Notes: generated from the sequence alone by a model not told the origin. DNA of 64,000 nucleotides from Comamonas sp. SCN 67-35 (GCA_001725255.1 MEFV01000008.1:186001-250000), one strand, 5' to 3'. Shown: positions 8,437 to 17,448, counted from the stretch's first letter. Numbers and translations: made by a program.

Positions 8437-9134
8437 CGCGGGCGGTCAGCGCCATCGTCGGCATGGGCCCCGGCAATGGTGCCGCACTGGCACGGCGTTT
8501 TGCCGCGGACGGCAGCCCCGTGGCGCTGCTGTCGCGCGGCACGGATTTTTCGTCGCAGCTCGCGCGGGAGCTGCCTGCGGCACGCGCCTATGCGTGCGAC
8601 GCGAGCCAGCCCGAAGCGGTGCAGGCCGCGTTCGCGCAGGTGGCGGCGCAGCAGGGGCCGGTGGGCACGCTCATCTACAACGCGGGCTCGGGCGCCTGGG
8701 GCAGCGTGGAGCAGGTGAGCGGCGCCGATCTGGAGCAGTGCTGGCGCGTGAACACGCTGGGCCTGTTCACGGCCATGCAGGCGGTGCTGCCGGGCATGAA
8801 GCAGCGCGGCGGCGGCGCCATCGTGATCATCGGCGCGACGGCTTCGCGGCGCGGCGGCGCGGGCGCGGCGGCGTTCGCGCAGGCCAAGGCGGCGCAGCGC
8901 GCGCTGGCCGAATCGATGGCGCGCCAGCTCTGGCCGCAGGGCATCCATGTGGCGCTCATCATCATCGACGGCATCGTGGACCTGCCGCGCACGCGCGCGC
9001 AGCGGCCGGACAAGCCCGAGAGCTTCTTCGTGCAGCCCGCGGCCGTGGCCGAATCGGCCTGGTGGCTCACGCACCAGCCGCGCTCGGCCTGGTCCTTCGA
9101 GATCGAGGCGCGGCCCTTCGGCGAGACGTGGTGA
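8433..9134 (+). CDS. SDR-family oxidoreductase-like protein with Phe at the catalytic Tyr position
   Basis: About 233 residues from GTG 8433 (VTRAVSAIVGMGPGNGAALA), which overlaps the stop of the short upstream frame; a GTG at 8400 is an alternative. The Rossmann glycine motif is GMGPGNG, the NAG motif is in LIYNAGSG, and the catalytic Ser lies in IIGATAS. At the place of the usual YxxxK the protein has FAQAK, so the Tyr is replaced by Phe while the Lys is kept. I recall a proteobacterial SDR subfamily with the same change, so this is probably a family feature rather than a mutation. Substrate unknown. It faces the Gate gene tail to tail with a 36-base gap. Confidence 0.8.
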   Translation: MTRAVSAIVGMGPGNGAALARRFAADGSPVALLSRGTDFSSQLARELPAARAYACDASQPEAVQAAFAQVAAQQGPVGTLIYNAGSGAWGSVEQVSGADLEQCWRVNTLGLFTAMQAVLPGMKQRGGGAIVIIGATASRRGGAGAAAFAQAKAAQRALAESMARQLWPQGIHVALIIIDGIVDLPRTRAQRPDKPESFFVQPAAVAESAWWLTHQPRSAWSFEIEARPFGETW

Positions 9135-9170
9135 GCCCCCGTGCCTTGATGTACGTCCTTGACGCTGGCC

Positions 9171-10136
9171 TCAGGGCGCGGGCATCCGCGCCAGCCGCCG
9201 GCCCCAGCGCGTGTGCGCCTGCGTGGCGGCGGCCAGCATCATCATGATGAGCAGCACGGTCAGGCCGCGCAGCACCAGGATGATCCAGACGTTGGCGCCC
9301 AGCGCCGCGATGAGCAGGGTGTCCTCCAGCACCGCGTGGAACAGCGAGAGCCAGCACAGCGCCAGCAGCAGCGTGCGCCGGTCGTAGTTTTCCCGCTCGC
9401 TGGCCTCAATGATGAGCGCGCCGCCATAGGCCAGGCCCATGAGCATGCCGATGGTGGTGAGCGGCGCGGCGGCCTCGGTCAGGCCCGTGAGGCGCAGTAC
9501 CGGCGCGAGCTGGCGCGTGAGCCAGCGCGTGAAGCCCAGGCGCTGCAGCGCGTCCAGCACGATGACGAGCACGCAGATGATGAGCCAGATCAGCAGCAGC
9601 GAGCGTGCGGTGGAGACCAGCCACGGCCCCACATCCAGCGGCCCGGTGCGCGCCTGGCCGCCGCTGGACAGCCAGGCGAGCGACACCGGCTCCTGCAGCC
9701 AGCCGCCCAGGCGGCACGCCCAGGCCACGGCCGCGCCGTAGGCCGCGCCCACGACCAGGCGCAGGCCACCGGTGAAGAGCGCGCTGGCCCCGGCGCGGCG
9801 CACCACGGCCTGCTCGGTGGGCAGGTTGTGCGCGAACAGCATCATCGCGCCCAGCGCGCTGATCTGCGCGGTGGTGAGGTGCAGCTCGCCCGAGAGCGCG
9901 GCGATGACGGCGATGCCGCCATAGATGTTGGTCAGCACCGTGGTGGCCCAGACGATGCCGGCCTGCGCGGGCAGCCCGATCCAGGCCATCGCGGGCTGCA
10001 GCGCCCGGCCCGCCAGCGCGACCAGCCCCAGGCGCTCGGCCACATACACCAGCACCATGACCGGCAGCATGATTTTGGTCACGGTGAGGAACATGCGCGT
10101 GGCGCGGCGGCGGATCTCGTTGAGGTAGTGCAGCAT
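9171..10136 (-). CDS. Nucleoside-recognition (Gate) domain inner-membrane protein
   Basis: 321 residues, almost wholly hydrophobic with about eight membrane segments. Two copies of a Gate-like pattern are visible: VLTNIYGGIAVIAAL at about residues 65-80 and the half near TTIGMLMGLAYGGALIIEAS. The family occurs in nucleoside transporters, FeoB and spore proteins and probably moves small molecules or ions. The start at 10136 lies 90 bases from a palindrome (10227-10239) identical in its arms to the one in front of gntR and pxpA, so it is probably controlled by the neighbouring GntR protein. This suggests transport of a substrate or product of the 5-oxoproline-type genes. The transported molecule is not known. 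Confidence 0.8.
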   Translation of the reverse strand: MLHYLNEIRRRATRMFLTVTKIMLPVMVLVYVAERLGLVALAGRALQPAMAWIGLPAQAGIVWATTVLTNIYGGIAVIAALSGELHLTTAQISALGAMMLFAHNLPTEQAVVRRAGASALFTGGLRLVVGAAYGAAVAWACRLGGWLQEPVSLAWLSSGGQARTGPLDVGPWLVSTARSLLLIWLIICVLVIVLDALQRLGFTRWLTRQLAPVLRLTGLTEAAAPLTTIGMLMGLAYGGALIIEASERENYDRRTLLLALCWLSLFHAVLEDTLLIAALGANVWIILVLRGLTVLLIMMMLAAATQAHTRWGRRLARMPAP

Positions 10137-10226
10137 GCGGGGCGAGGGTCAACGCAGCGGGGACTTGCTCAGCGTCACCTTAGGGTTTCCAACAATGCAA
10201 ATATTTTGTTGATTGAATATGCTCAC

Positions 10227-10239
10227 ATTGTTGAACAAT
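10227..10239. promoter_or_regulatory. GntR operator candidate ATTGTTGAACAAT
   Basis: A perfect 13-base palindrome with a single central base in the AT-rich gap (10137-10277) between the end of gntR and the start of the Gate gene. The arms match the palindrome at 10979-10993. Looser half sites (CCAACAAT near 10190 and TTGTTGATT near 10207) lie beside it. GntR/FCD regulators bind palindromes of this length. Confidence 0.6.
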
Positions 10240-10277
10240 CACAGGATGCGATTCGTGCCATGACACGCCGCCGGCGT

Positions 10278-10949
10278 TCAGTGCCCCTCGCCCGTGTAGA
10301 CCGCCAGCACCATGCGCTCGGACTGCACCAGGTAGGCTTCCAGCTCGCGCGCGGCGGCCGCGGGCTGCCCGTCCATGAACAGTTGCAGCAGCCGGGCGTT
10401 GTAGTCGACGAAGGGGGCGTGCAGGTATTCGGCGTCGTCGAGCAGGCCGAAGGCCAGGCGCAGCTCGGCGGCGATGTGCGAGAACATGGTGCTCAGGCGC
10501 ACGCTGTCGCCCAGCGCCACGATGCCCGCGTGAAACGCCATGTTGGCCGAGCCCACCTGGCGCCAGTCGTCCGCGTCGCGCGCGGCCATGCCTGCGGCCA
10601 CCGCCTGCTGCATGCGCTTGTGCGCGGGGTGCAGGGGCCAGGATTTTTCCAGCGCCTGGCCTTCGATGAGCCGGCGCACGCGGTAGATGTCGATGATGTC
10701 GGCAATCGTGGGCACGACCACGGACACGCCGCGATGGGGTTCGTGGCGCAGCAACCCCTCCTTGATCAGGCTGCGGAAGACCTCGCGCAGCGTGTTGCGC
10801 GAGATGCCCAACTGGTCGCTGAGGGTCGCTTCCGACAGGCGCTGGCCGGCCTTGAGCTGGCCGTCGATCAGCTGCGCGCGGATGGTGTCGGCGACGGAGT
10901 CGGCCAGGTTCGGCGCCGTGGCGCGGTCATGGGACGGGAGCGGTGGCAT
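10278..10949 (-). CDS. GntR-family transcriptional regulator with FCD domain
   Basis: 223 residues from ATG 10949. The winged helix (about 15-75) contains LSEATLSDQLGISRNTLREV followed by the wing HEPHRGVSVV. The C-terminal helical FCD ligand domain (about 85-215) has the usual Asp and His positions around FHAGIVALGD and HIAAELRL. Such proteins usually repress a nearby catabolic operon until a carboxylate effector binds. The gene diverges from pxpA across 75 bases that hold a perfect palindrome, and a second copy lies behind its own stop, ahead of the Gate gene. The frame remains open far upstream, but the helix-turn-helix begins right after this start. Confidence 0.9.
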   Translation of the reverse strand: MPPLPSHDRATAPNLADSVADTIRAQLIDGQLKAGQRLSEATLSDQLGISRNTLREVFRSLIKEGLLRHEPHRGVSVVVPTIADIIDIYRVRRLIEGQALEKSWPLHPAHKRMQQAVAAGMAARDADDWRQVGSANMAFHAGIVALGDSVRLSTMFSHIAAELRLAFGLLDDAEYLHAPFVDYNARLLQLFMDGQPAAAARELEAYLVQSERMVLAVYTGEGH

Positions 10950-10978
10950 GGCGGATTCGTGTCTGGCGGCAATGTGCC

Positions 10979-10993
10979 AATTGTTCAACAATT
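10979..10993. promoter_or_regulatory. GntR operator candidate AATTGTTCAACAATT between gntR and pxpA
   Basis: A perfect 15-base palindrome (arms of 7, one central C) midway between the divergent gntR and pxpA starts. It shares ATTGTTnAACAAT with the site at 10227-10239. Its position suits repression of pxpA and autoregulation of gntR. Confidence 0.65.
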
Positions 10994-11024
10994 CCAGCCC
11001 TTCGTGGCGGCGATGGAGTGAGTC

Positions 11025-11783
11025 ATGGACATCAACAGCGATCTGGGCGAGAGCTACGGCGCCTGGCGCATGGGCGACGACGCGGCCATGCTGGCCATCG
11101 TCACCAGCGCCAACGTGGCCTGCGGGTTTCACGCGGGCGACCCGGCCGGCATCCTGCAGACCCTGAAGGCCGCCGCGGGGCGCGGCGTGGTGGTGGGCGC
11201 GCACGTGGCCTACCCCGATCTCGTCGGCTTTGGCCGGCGCAACATGGACCCGACGAGCCGCGAACTCGTGGCCGACGTGATCTACCAGATCGGTGCGCTG
11301 CAGGGCCTGGCCGCGGCCGCGGGCACGCGCGTGGCCTATGTCAAGCCGCACGGCGCGCTGTACAACACCATCGCGCACGACGAGCGCCAGGGCAGCGACG
11401 TGATCGAGGCGCTGCTTGCCGTCGACCCGGCGCTCACGCTGCTGGCGCTGGCGGGCTCGCCGCTGATCGCGCGCGCGCGTTCGCGGGGCCTGACGGTGGT
11501 GGCCGAGGCCTTCGCCGACCGCGCCTACAACGACGATGGCACGCTGGTCTCGCGCCGCCTGCCGGGCGCAGTGCTGCACGATGCCGACGCGGTCGCCGAG
11601 CGCATGCTGCGCTGGGCCGAAAGTGGCACGCTGACGTCGATCACCGGCCAGCCGGTGCGCATTGCGGCCGATTCGATCTGCGTGCACGGCGACAGCCCGG
11701 GCGCGGTGGACATGGCGCGGCGCATCCGTGAGCGCCTGTCGACGGCGGGCGTGCCGCTGGCCGCGTTTGCCGGTGGCCGCTGA
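11025..11783 (+). CDS. pxpA: 5-oxoprolinase subunit A (LamB/YcsF family)
   Basis: 252 residues, the usual length. The N-terminus [19 protein letters not shown] carries the conserved DxNxDxGE signature, and [15 protein letters not shown] and VKPHGALYN are family motifs. PxpA works with PxpB and PxpC to hydrolyse 5-oxoproline to glutamate using ATP. GGAG lies 7 bases before the ATG. The gene is one base apart from the pxpBC fusion, forming an operon with the biotin carboxylase that follows. Control by the adjacent GntR protein is likely. Confidence 0.92.
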   Translation: MDINSDLGESYGAWRMGDDAAMLAIVTSANVACGFHAGDPAGILQTLKAAAGRGVVVGAHVAYPDLVGFGRRNMDPTSRELVADVIYQIGALQGLAAAAGTRVAYVKPHGALYNTIAHDERQGSDVIEALLAVDPALTLLALAGSPLIARARSRGLTVVAEAFADRAYNDDGTLVSRRLPGAVLHDADAVAERMLRWAESGTLTSITGQPVRIAADSICVHGDSPGAVDMARRIRERLSTAGVPLAAFAGGR

Positions 11784-11784
11784 C

Positions 11785-13428
11785 ATGCGCTTTCTGCCTG
11801 CGGGCGACGCGGCGCTGCTGGTCGAACTGGCCGACCTCGCGCACACGCTCGCGCTGTACCGCGCGGTGCAGGCGCGTCCCGTTGCGGGCGTGCACGAGCT
11901 GATTCCGGCGGCGCGCACGCTGCTGGTGCATTACCACCCGCACGCCATCGCGCGTGCGGCGCTGGTGGCGGCGCTGCGCGAGCGCGCCGACGGTGCCGAC
12001 GTGGGGCAGAGCGACGCCGCGCCCGCGCGCGTGGTGCACATCCCGGTGCACTACCGCGGTGAAGACCTCGCCGACGTGGCCCGCCTCATGGGCATCACGG
12101 CGTCGGAAGTCGTCGCGCGCCACACCGCCGTGCCCTGGCAGGCGGCGTTCGCGGGCTTCGCACCCGGCTTCGTCTACCTGACCGGCGGGCACCCGAGTTT
12201 TGGCGCCATCGCGCGCCGCCAGAGCCCGCGCACCCGGGTGCCCGCCGGTTCGGTGGCGCTCGCGGGCGGCTTCAGCGCGGTCTATCCCGCGGCCTCGCCC
12301 GGCGGCTGGCAGTTGATCGGCGTGACCGACGTGCCGATGTGGGACCTGGCGCGCGCCGAGCCGGCGCTGGTGCAACCGGGCTTCGAGGTGCGCTTCGTCG
12401 ATGCGGATGCGGCGGATGCGGCGGCCGCGCCCCCCGCGCGTGCGCACGAGCGCGAGCCCTTCTCCGCCCCCGGAGTATCAGAGCCAAATTCGACTCAAAC
12501 CCAATCTCATCAAGCGCAAGCAGCTATTGAATTCGAGGCCACCGGACTGCAGACCCTGGTGCAGGATGGCGGCCGCCACGGTCTCGCCGGGCTCGGCATC
12601 TCGCCCTCGGGCGCGCTCGACCCGCAGGCCATGCACCGCGCCAACCGTCTCGTGGGCAACCCCATCGACGCGCCGGTGCTCGAGCACCTGCTCGGCGGTT
12701 TGCGCCTGCGCAGCCATGGGCGCACGCTGCTGGCCGTGTGCGGCGCGCAGACTCCGCTCACGCTGCATGCCGCCGACGGCCGCGCCTGGCCGGTCGAACC
12801 GCACGCGCCGGTGGCGCTTGACGATGGCGATGTGCTGGCCCTGGGCACGCCCGTGGCCGGGGTGCGCTGCTACCTGGCGGTGCGCGGCGGCTGGGACGTG
12901 GCGCCCGTGCTCGGCAGTTGCGCCACCGACACGCTGGCGCAGGTCGGTCCGCCCGCGCTGCAAGCCGGGCAGCGCATCGCCGTGGGCACGGCGCTGCCCG
13001 CGCACCTGCTGCGCGCGGTGCAGCCACTGGAAGCGGCGCCGCCCGACCTGCCCCGCGCCGGCGAGACGGTGCTGCTGGACGTGCTCGCCGGCCCGCGCAC
13101 CGACTGGTTCACGCCCGAGGCGCTGGCGCTGCTGCAGAGCCAGCCCTGGCGGGTCACGCCGCAGTCCAACCGCATCGGCATGCGGCTGCAGGGCGCCCAG
13201 GCGCTCGCGCGCAGCCGCCATGACGAGTTGCCGAGCGAAGGCACCGTCACCGGCGCGATCCAGGTGCCCGCAGGGGGGCAGTCGGTGCTGTTCCTGGCCG
13301 ATCACCCGCTCACCGGCGGCTACCCGGTGATCGCCGTCGTGGCCAGCCACCACCTGGCGCTGGCGGCGCAGATTCCGGTGGGCTGCCAGGTGCGTTTTCG
13401 CGTCGTGGCGCCGTTCGAGGAGAGCTGA
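11785..13428 (+). CDS. Fused 5-oxoprolinase subunits B and C (PxpB-PxpC)
   Basis: 547 residues. Residues 1 to about 215 are PxpB (KipI/allophanate hydrolase subunit 1 type) with FAGFAPGFVYLTGGHP and the segment RTRVPAGSVALAGG. Residues from about 252 are PxpC (KipA/subunit 2 type), starting ATGLQTLVQDGGRHGLAG and including PQSNRIGMRLQG and LPSEGTVTGAIQVP. In E. coli these are separate proteins. The linker (about 216-251) is Ala/Pro-rich and then unusually rich in Ser, Thr, Gln and Asn. It is encoded by lower-GC DNA that matches a dispersed repeat of this genome (12478-12534). Start ATG 11785 is one base after the pxpA stop. The reading frame is intact, so a working fusion is likely. Confidence 0.9.
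   Translation: MRFLPAGDAALLVELADLAHTLALYRAVQARPVAGVHELIPAARTLLVHYHPHAIARAALVAALRERADGADVGQSDAAPARVVHIPVHYRGEDLADVARLMGITASEVVARHTAVPWQAAFAGFAPGFVYLTGGHPSFGAIARRQSPRTRVPAGSVALAGGFSAVYPAASPGGWQLIGVTDVPMWDLARAEPALVQPGFEVRFVDADAADAAAAPPARAHEREPFSAPGVSEPNSTQTQSHQAQAAIEFEATGLQTLVQDGGRHGLAGLGISPSGALDPQAMHRANRLVGNPIDAPVLEHLLGGLRLRSHGRTLLAVCGAQTPLTLHAADGRAWPVEPHAPVALDDGDVLALGTPVAGVRCYLAVRGGWDVAPVLGSCATDTLAQVGPPALQAGQRIAVGTALPAHLLRAVQPLEAAPPDLPRAGETVLLDVLAGPRTDWFTPEALALLQSQPWRVTPQSNRIGMRLQGAQALARSRHDELPSEGTVTGAIQVPAGGQSVLFLADHPLTGGYPVIAVVASHHLALAAQIPVGCQVRFRVVAPFEES
12478..12534 (-). repeat. Dispersed Comamonadaceae-type repeat copy inside the pxpBC linker
   Basis: On the minus strand this stretch reads AATTCAATAGCTGCTTGCGC followed by TTGATGA. 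It matches the copy at 46878-46934 over the core AATTxxATAGCTxCTxGCGCTTG. It is plainly less GC-rich than the DNA on both sides, and it encodes residues of about 232-250, the Ser/Thr/Gln/Asn-rich linker of the fusion. The family identity rests on my recall of such elements in Acidovorax-like genomes plus the match inside the window. Confidence 0.55.
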
Positions 13429-13430
13429 AG

Positions 13431-13565
13431 ATGATTCAGAAAGTGCCGATTGCCAACCGGGGCGAAAACAGCCGCGCAGCGGGTGTTTCTGCACATCGCC
13501 GGGCCTGCGCAGCAGGCCATGGTGATTTCGCCGGCCCATCCCCTGGCTGCTGCGGAGGTCTGTGA
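13431..13565 (+). pseudogene. Partial duplicate of the start of the biotin carboxylase gene
   Basis: A 44-residue frame beginning MIQKVPIANRGEN, very close to the [13 protein letters not shown] that starts the real carboxylase 134 bases downstream. The DNA identity covers roughly 38 bases, and then the sequences part. It has a good GAGGAG site and its TGA overlaps the true ATG (TGATG at 13563-13567). Either a short tandem duplication left a dead copy of the gene start, or the copy now serves as a translated leader that couples pxpBC to the carboxylase. No function is claimed. Confidence 0.5.
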
Positions 13566-15304
13566 TGATCCGCAAAGTATTGATCGCCAACCGGGGCGAA
13601 ATCGCCATCCGGGTGGCCCGCGCCTGCCGCGATTACGGCGCGCGTTCGGTCGCCGTCTATGCCGACCCGGACGCCGACGCGCTGCATGTGCGCGCCGCCG
13701 ACGAGGCCTGGGCGCTCGAAGGCACGCGCCCAGCCGAGACCTATCTCGCCATCGACAAGCTGCTGGCCATCGCCCGAAAGAGCGGCGCCGATGCGGTGCA
13801 CCCGGGCTACGGCTTTCTCTCCGAGCGCGCCGAGTTCGCGCAGGCGGTGCTGGATGCGGGTCTGGTCTGGATCGGTCCGCGCCCCGAGACCATGGCCGCG
13901 CTCGGCGACAAGGTGGCCGCGCGCGCCATCGCGCTGCGGGTGGGCGCGCCGCTGGTGGCGGGCACCGACGGGCCGGTGCACGGCGCCGAGGAGGCCGTGG
14001 CCTTTGCGGCCGCGCATGGTCTGCCGATCGCGATCAAGGCGGCGTTTGGCGGCGGTGGCCGCGGCCTGAAGGTCGCGTGGCGCATGGACGAGGTGGCCGA
14101 GCTCTACGCCTCGGCGGTGCGCGAGGCCACGGCGGCGTTCGGCCGCGGCGAGTGCTTCATCGAGCAGTTCCTGGATCGGCCGCGCCACATCGAGGCGCAG
14201 ATCCTCGCCGACCGGCACGGTCACGTGGTCGTGGTCGGCACGCGCGACTGCTCGCTGCAGCGGCGCAACCAGAAGCTGGTCGAGGAGGCGCCCGCGCCGT
14301 TTCTCAACGACGCGCAGCGCGAGGCGGTGTGCCGCGCGGCGCGCGACATCTGCGCCGCCGCAGGCTACGAGAGCGTGGGCACGGTGGAATTCCTGCTCGG
14401 GCAGGGCGGCCAGATCTCCTTCCTGGAAGTGAACACCCGCCTGCAGGTCGAGCACCCGGTGACCGAGGAGACCACGGGCGTCGATCTCGTGATCGAACAA
14501 CTGCGCGTGGCCGACGGCCTGCCGCTGTCGTTCACCGAGACGCCGCCCGCGCGCGGACACAGCATCGAATTTCGCATCAACGCCGAAGATCCGGGGCGCG
14601 GCTACCTGCCCACGCCAGGCCGGATCACGCGCTTCGACGCGCCCGGCGGCCCCGGTGTGCGGCTGGAAACGGGCGTGGCGCAAGGCTCGGTCGTTCCCGG
14701 CAGCTTCGATTCGCTGATGGCCAAGCTGATCGTCACCGGCGCCACGCGCGAACAGGCGCTGGCGCGCGCGCGCCGGGCGCTTTCGGAGTTCACCATCGAG
14801 GGCGTGGCCAGCGTGCTGGCGTTTCACCGCGCGGTGCTGCAGGCCCCGGCCTTCACCGCCGAGCAGGGCTTTGCGGTGCACACGCGCTGGATCGAGACCG
14901 AGATGGCCGCGACGTTCGAGCCCGCCGAGCGCCCCGGCCCGCCCGCGCCTGCGGCGCTGCGCCGCAGCTGGATCGAGCTCGACGGCAAGCGCATGCGGCT
15001 CGGCCTGCCCGCCGACCTGGCGCTGGCCGCGGCCGGCGCATCGCAGGGCCAAGCGCCATCTCCTCCCGCGCCCGCCGCGAGTCAGCCGGGCGACGTGCTC
15101 GCGCCGCTCACGGGCAGTCTGGTGCGCTGGCACCGTGCCGAGGGCGACGCGGTACGGGCGGGCGAGGTCATCGCCACGCTCGAAGCCATGAAGATGGAAA
15201 CGGCCGTGGCCGCACCGTGCGCCGGGCGCCTCGCGCCAATCGCGCGCGCGGGAGCCTTGCTGCAGGCAGGAGAGTTGATGGCGAAAATCGACCCCAGCGC
15301 TTGA
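13565..15304 (+). CDS. Biotin carboxylase-BCCP fusion (acyl-CoA carboxylase alpha-like subunit)
   Basis: 579 residues from ATG 13565 with GGAGG upstream; a GTG three bases earlier is possible. The biotin carboxylase part (about 1-445) has [10 protein letters not shown], the ATP-grasp glycine loop FGGGGRGLK, and the [17 protein letters not shown] motif. The C-terminal biotinyl domain (about 505-579) has EAMKMET, with biotin expected on Lys543. It carboxylates biotin using ATP and bicarbonate; a carboxyltransferase partner is needed and is not in the window. The gene closes the pxpA-pxpBC operon. Similar clusters are known next to 5-oxoprolinase/allophanate-hydrolase-type genes, but the true substrate of this set is uncertain. 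Confidence 0.88.
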   Translation: MIRKVLIANRGEIAIRVARACRDYGARSVAVYADPDADALHVRAADEAWALEGTRPAETYLAIDKLLAIARKSGADAVHPGYGFLSERAEFAQAVLDAGLVWIGPRPETMAALGDKVAARAIALRVGAPLVAGTDGPVHGAEEAVAFAAAHGLPIAIKAAFGGGGRGLKVAWRMDEVAELYASAVREATAAFGRGECFIEQFLDRPRHIEAQILADRHGHVVVVGTRDCSLQRRNQKLVEEAPAPFLNDAQREAVCRAARDICAAAGYESVGTVEFLLGQGGQISFLEVNTRLQVEHPVTEETTGVDLVIEQLRVADGLPLSFTETPPARGHSIEFRINAEDPGRGYLPTPGRITRFDAPGGPGVRLETGVAQGSVVPGSFDSLMAKLIVTGATREQALARARRALSEFTIEGVASVLAFHRAVLQAPAFTAEQGFAVHTRWIETEMAATFEPAERPGPPAPAALRRSWIELDGKRMRLGLPADLALAAAGASQGQAPSPPAPAASQPGDVLAPLTGSLVRWHRAEGDAVRAGEVIATLEAMKMETAVAAPCAGRLAPIARAGALLQAGELMAKIDPSA

Positions 15305-15328
15305 TGGGCGTGCGTTGGTGGCTATGGT

Positions 15329-16501
15329 TTATGTGGCGCGAATGGAGGCGCGCCGTGCCCCCAGCCACGCCAGCGCCGCCGCCATCAGCACCAGCGCGGG
15401 CACCGAGCCGACGTTCAGCCAGTTCCAGCCCTGCGTGGTCACGAGCGCGCCCGACGAGAACGAGGTCACCGCCATGGTGGCGAACACGCAGAAGTTGATC
15501 GCCGCCTGCGCGCGATCCTTTTCCTCGGGCTGGTAGGCCTGCAGCGCCAGCGTGGTGCTGCCGGTGAAGAGAAAATTCCAGCCCACGCCCAGCAGGATCA
15601 GCGCCGCGAGGAAATGCTGCAGATCGACGCCCGAGAGCGCGATCGCCACGCACGCCGCGTTCAGCAGCACGCCCACGCCCATGACGGAGAGCACGCCGAA
15701 GCGCCGGATCAGGTGCCCGGTAAAAAAGCCCGGTGCGTACATGCCGATCACGTGCCACTGCAGCACCGTGGCGGTGGCGCCGAACTCGAAGCCGCAGACC
15801 TGCATCGCCAGCGGCGTCGCCGCCATCAGCAGGTTCATCACGCCGTAGCCGATCGCCGCGCCCAGCGTGGCGACGATGAACACCGGCTGGCGCATGATCT
15901 GCGCGAGCGGCCGGCCCCGGGGCGCATGGGGGGCCAGTACTGGAGCGGGCGGGAAGTCGATCAGCGCCATCACGCCCATGGCGAGCAGCGCGACGAGGGC
16001 CAGCGTGAGGTAGGCCGCGACGAAGGGCGTGGGCAGCAGCGTGCGTGTCCACGCCGCCATGTTGGGGCCGACCACCGCGCCCAGCAGCCCGCCCGCGAGC
16101 ACCAGCGAGACCGCCTTCTCGTGCCAGTCGGGCCGCGTGAGTTCGGCCGCCGCGAAGCGGTACAGCTGCCCGTTGGCGTTGTAGTAGCCCGCGACCACGG
16201 TGGCCAGCATCAGCAGCCAGAACTGGCGCGTCTGCGCCGCGTACGCGGCCAGCAGCGCCGAGCCGAGCGCCACCAGCAGGCCGATCTGGAACGACCCCCG
16301 GCGCCCGAAACGCGCCTGCGATCGTGCCACCAGCGGCGCCGCGATCGCCCCGCCCACCACATAGCCCATCACCGGCAGCGTCGCCATCCAGCTGAACGGC
16401 GCGAGTTGCAGGCCCACGAGCCCGTTGATCGCGATGAAGGTGACGTTGTTGATCAGGAACAGGCCCTGGCACAGCGTGAGCAGCAGCAGGGCGCGGTTCA
16501 T
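15329..16501 (-). CDS. Major facilitator superfamily transporter
   Basis: 390 residues with about twelve membrane segments and a charged central loop near IDFPPAPVLAPHAPRGRP. Loop 2-3 has RSQARFGRRGSFQ, close to the MFS signature, and GAVVGPNMAAW lies in segment 5. No substrate-specific motif is visible. The ATG overlaps the stop of the upstream EamA-type gene by ATGA, so the two are co-translated. It ends 24 bases from the carboxylase stop, tail to tail. Confidence 0.85.
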   Translation of the reverse strand: MNRALLLLTLCQGLFLINNVTFIAINGLVGLQLAPFSWMATLPVMGYVVGGAIAAPLVARSQARFGRRGSFQIGLLVALGSALLAAYAAQTRQFWLLMLATVVAGYYNANGQLYRFAAAELTRPDWHEKAVSLVLAGGLLGAVVGPNMAAWTRTLLPTPFVAAYLTLALVALLAMGVMALIDFPPAPVLAPHAPRGRPLAQIMRQPVFIVATLGAAIGYGVMNLLMAATPLAMQVCGFEFGATATVLQWHVIGMYAPGFFTGHLIRRFGVLSVMGVGVLLNAACVAIALSGVDLQHFLAALILLGVGWNFLFTGSTTLALQAYQPEEKDRAQAAINFCVFATMAVTSFSSGALVTTQGWNWLNVGSVPALVLMAAALAWLGARRASIRAT

Positions 16502-17448
16502 GCGACGGCCTCCGCCTCGGGGTCCGTGCCCGCAGCGGCACCCCGGCGGTTGACGAGCACGATGCCGCCGGCCACGAGCACGAGCGCCGCCAGCAGCGTC
16601 GCCGTCACCGGCTCGTGCAGCCACAGCGCCCCGACGACGAGCGTGAACACCGGCGTGAGGAAGACGAAGACCGACATGCGCGTGGCCGGGTAGCGCGAGA
16701 GCATCCACATCCACACGAGGTAGCTCGCGAAGGCGCCGATCAGCCCCTGAACCAGCAGCGACGACCAGGCAAAGGCGCTGAAGCCGAGCTGCCAGCGCTC
16801 GCCCAGCAGCCACGAGACCAGCGGCAGCACGGCCGAGGTCACGCCCATCTGCCACAGCAGCTGCTTTTCCGGGCGCGCGTGCTGCAGCTTTGATGCGCGC
16901 AGCATGCAGGTGGTGAGGCCCCAGAACAGGCCCCCGGCCAGGGCCAGCAGGTCGCCCATCCAGGCACTGGCGTGCGCGGCATCGGGCGTGCGCCAGCCAT
17001 CGCTCAGCGCCAGCAGCACGCCGAAAAACGCACAAACCAGGCCCAGCCATTGCACGCGATTGAGCCTCTCGCTCCTGACGAAGTGCGGCAGCACCAGCGC
17101 CACCCAGAAGGGCGAGCAGTACAGGAAGATCGTGGCGCGCGAGGCCGTGGTGTACTTGAAGGCGAGAAACAGCCCGGTGAATTCCGCGGCGAACAGCAGC
17201 CCCGAGAGCACCGCGGCGCGCGTCACGCCCGGCGGCTCGCGCGCGCCCGAGAGCGAAATGCCGCGCAGGCGGCACCACAGCAGCAGCGCCAGCGTGCCCA
17301 GTGCAAAGCGCCAGAAGGCCTGGTAGATCGGCGCCACCTCGGTCACCGTCGCCTTGGAGAGCACTTGTTGAAACCCCCAGTACAGGCTGCAGGCGAGCAG
17401 CAGAGCGGTGGCCAGGGTATCGAGGTGATTTTTTCGCGACGCGGGCAT
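16498..17448 (-). CDS. DMT/EamA-family transporter
   Basis: 316 residues with ten hydrophobic segments in two EamA repeats (about 15-150 and 170-305). The first has YWGFQQVLSKATVTEVAPI, the second YPATRMSVFVFLTPVFT and the typical LHEPVT. Such proteins export or import small metabolites. ATG 17448 (MPASRKNHL) is chosen; the frame stays open a further 21 codons with no ribosome site. It leads a two-gene unit with the MFS transporter and diverges from minC. Confidence 0.85.
   Translation of the reverse strand: MPASRKNHLDTLATALLLACSLYWGFQQVLSKATVTEVAPIYQAFWRFALGTLALLLWCRLRGISLSGAREPPGVTRAAVLSGLLFAAEFTGLFLAFKYTTASRATIFLYCSPFWVALVLPHFVRSERLNRVQWLGLVCAFFGVLLALSDGWRTPDAAHASAWMGDLLALAGGLFWGLTTCMLRASKLQHARPEKQLLWQMGVTSAVLPLVSWLLGERWQLGFSAFAWSSLLVQGLIGAFASYLVWMWMLSRYPATRMSVFVFLTPVFTLVVGALWLHEPVTATLLAALVLVAGGIVLVNRRGAAAGTDPEAEAVA

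Noticed and set aside
9159..11021. A 620-codon plus-strand open frame over the Gate and gntR genes
   Set aside because: Both genes read on the other strand have clear family motifs and operators; the antisense product is His/Gln/Arg-rich and unrecognisable.
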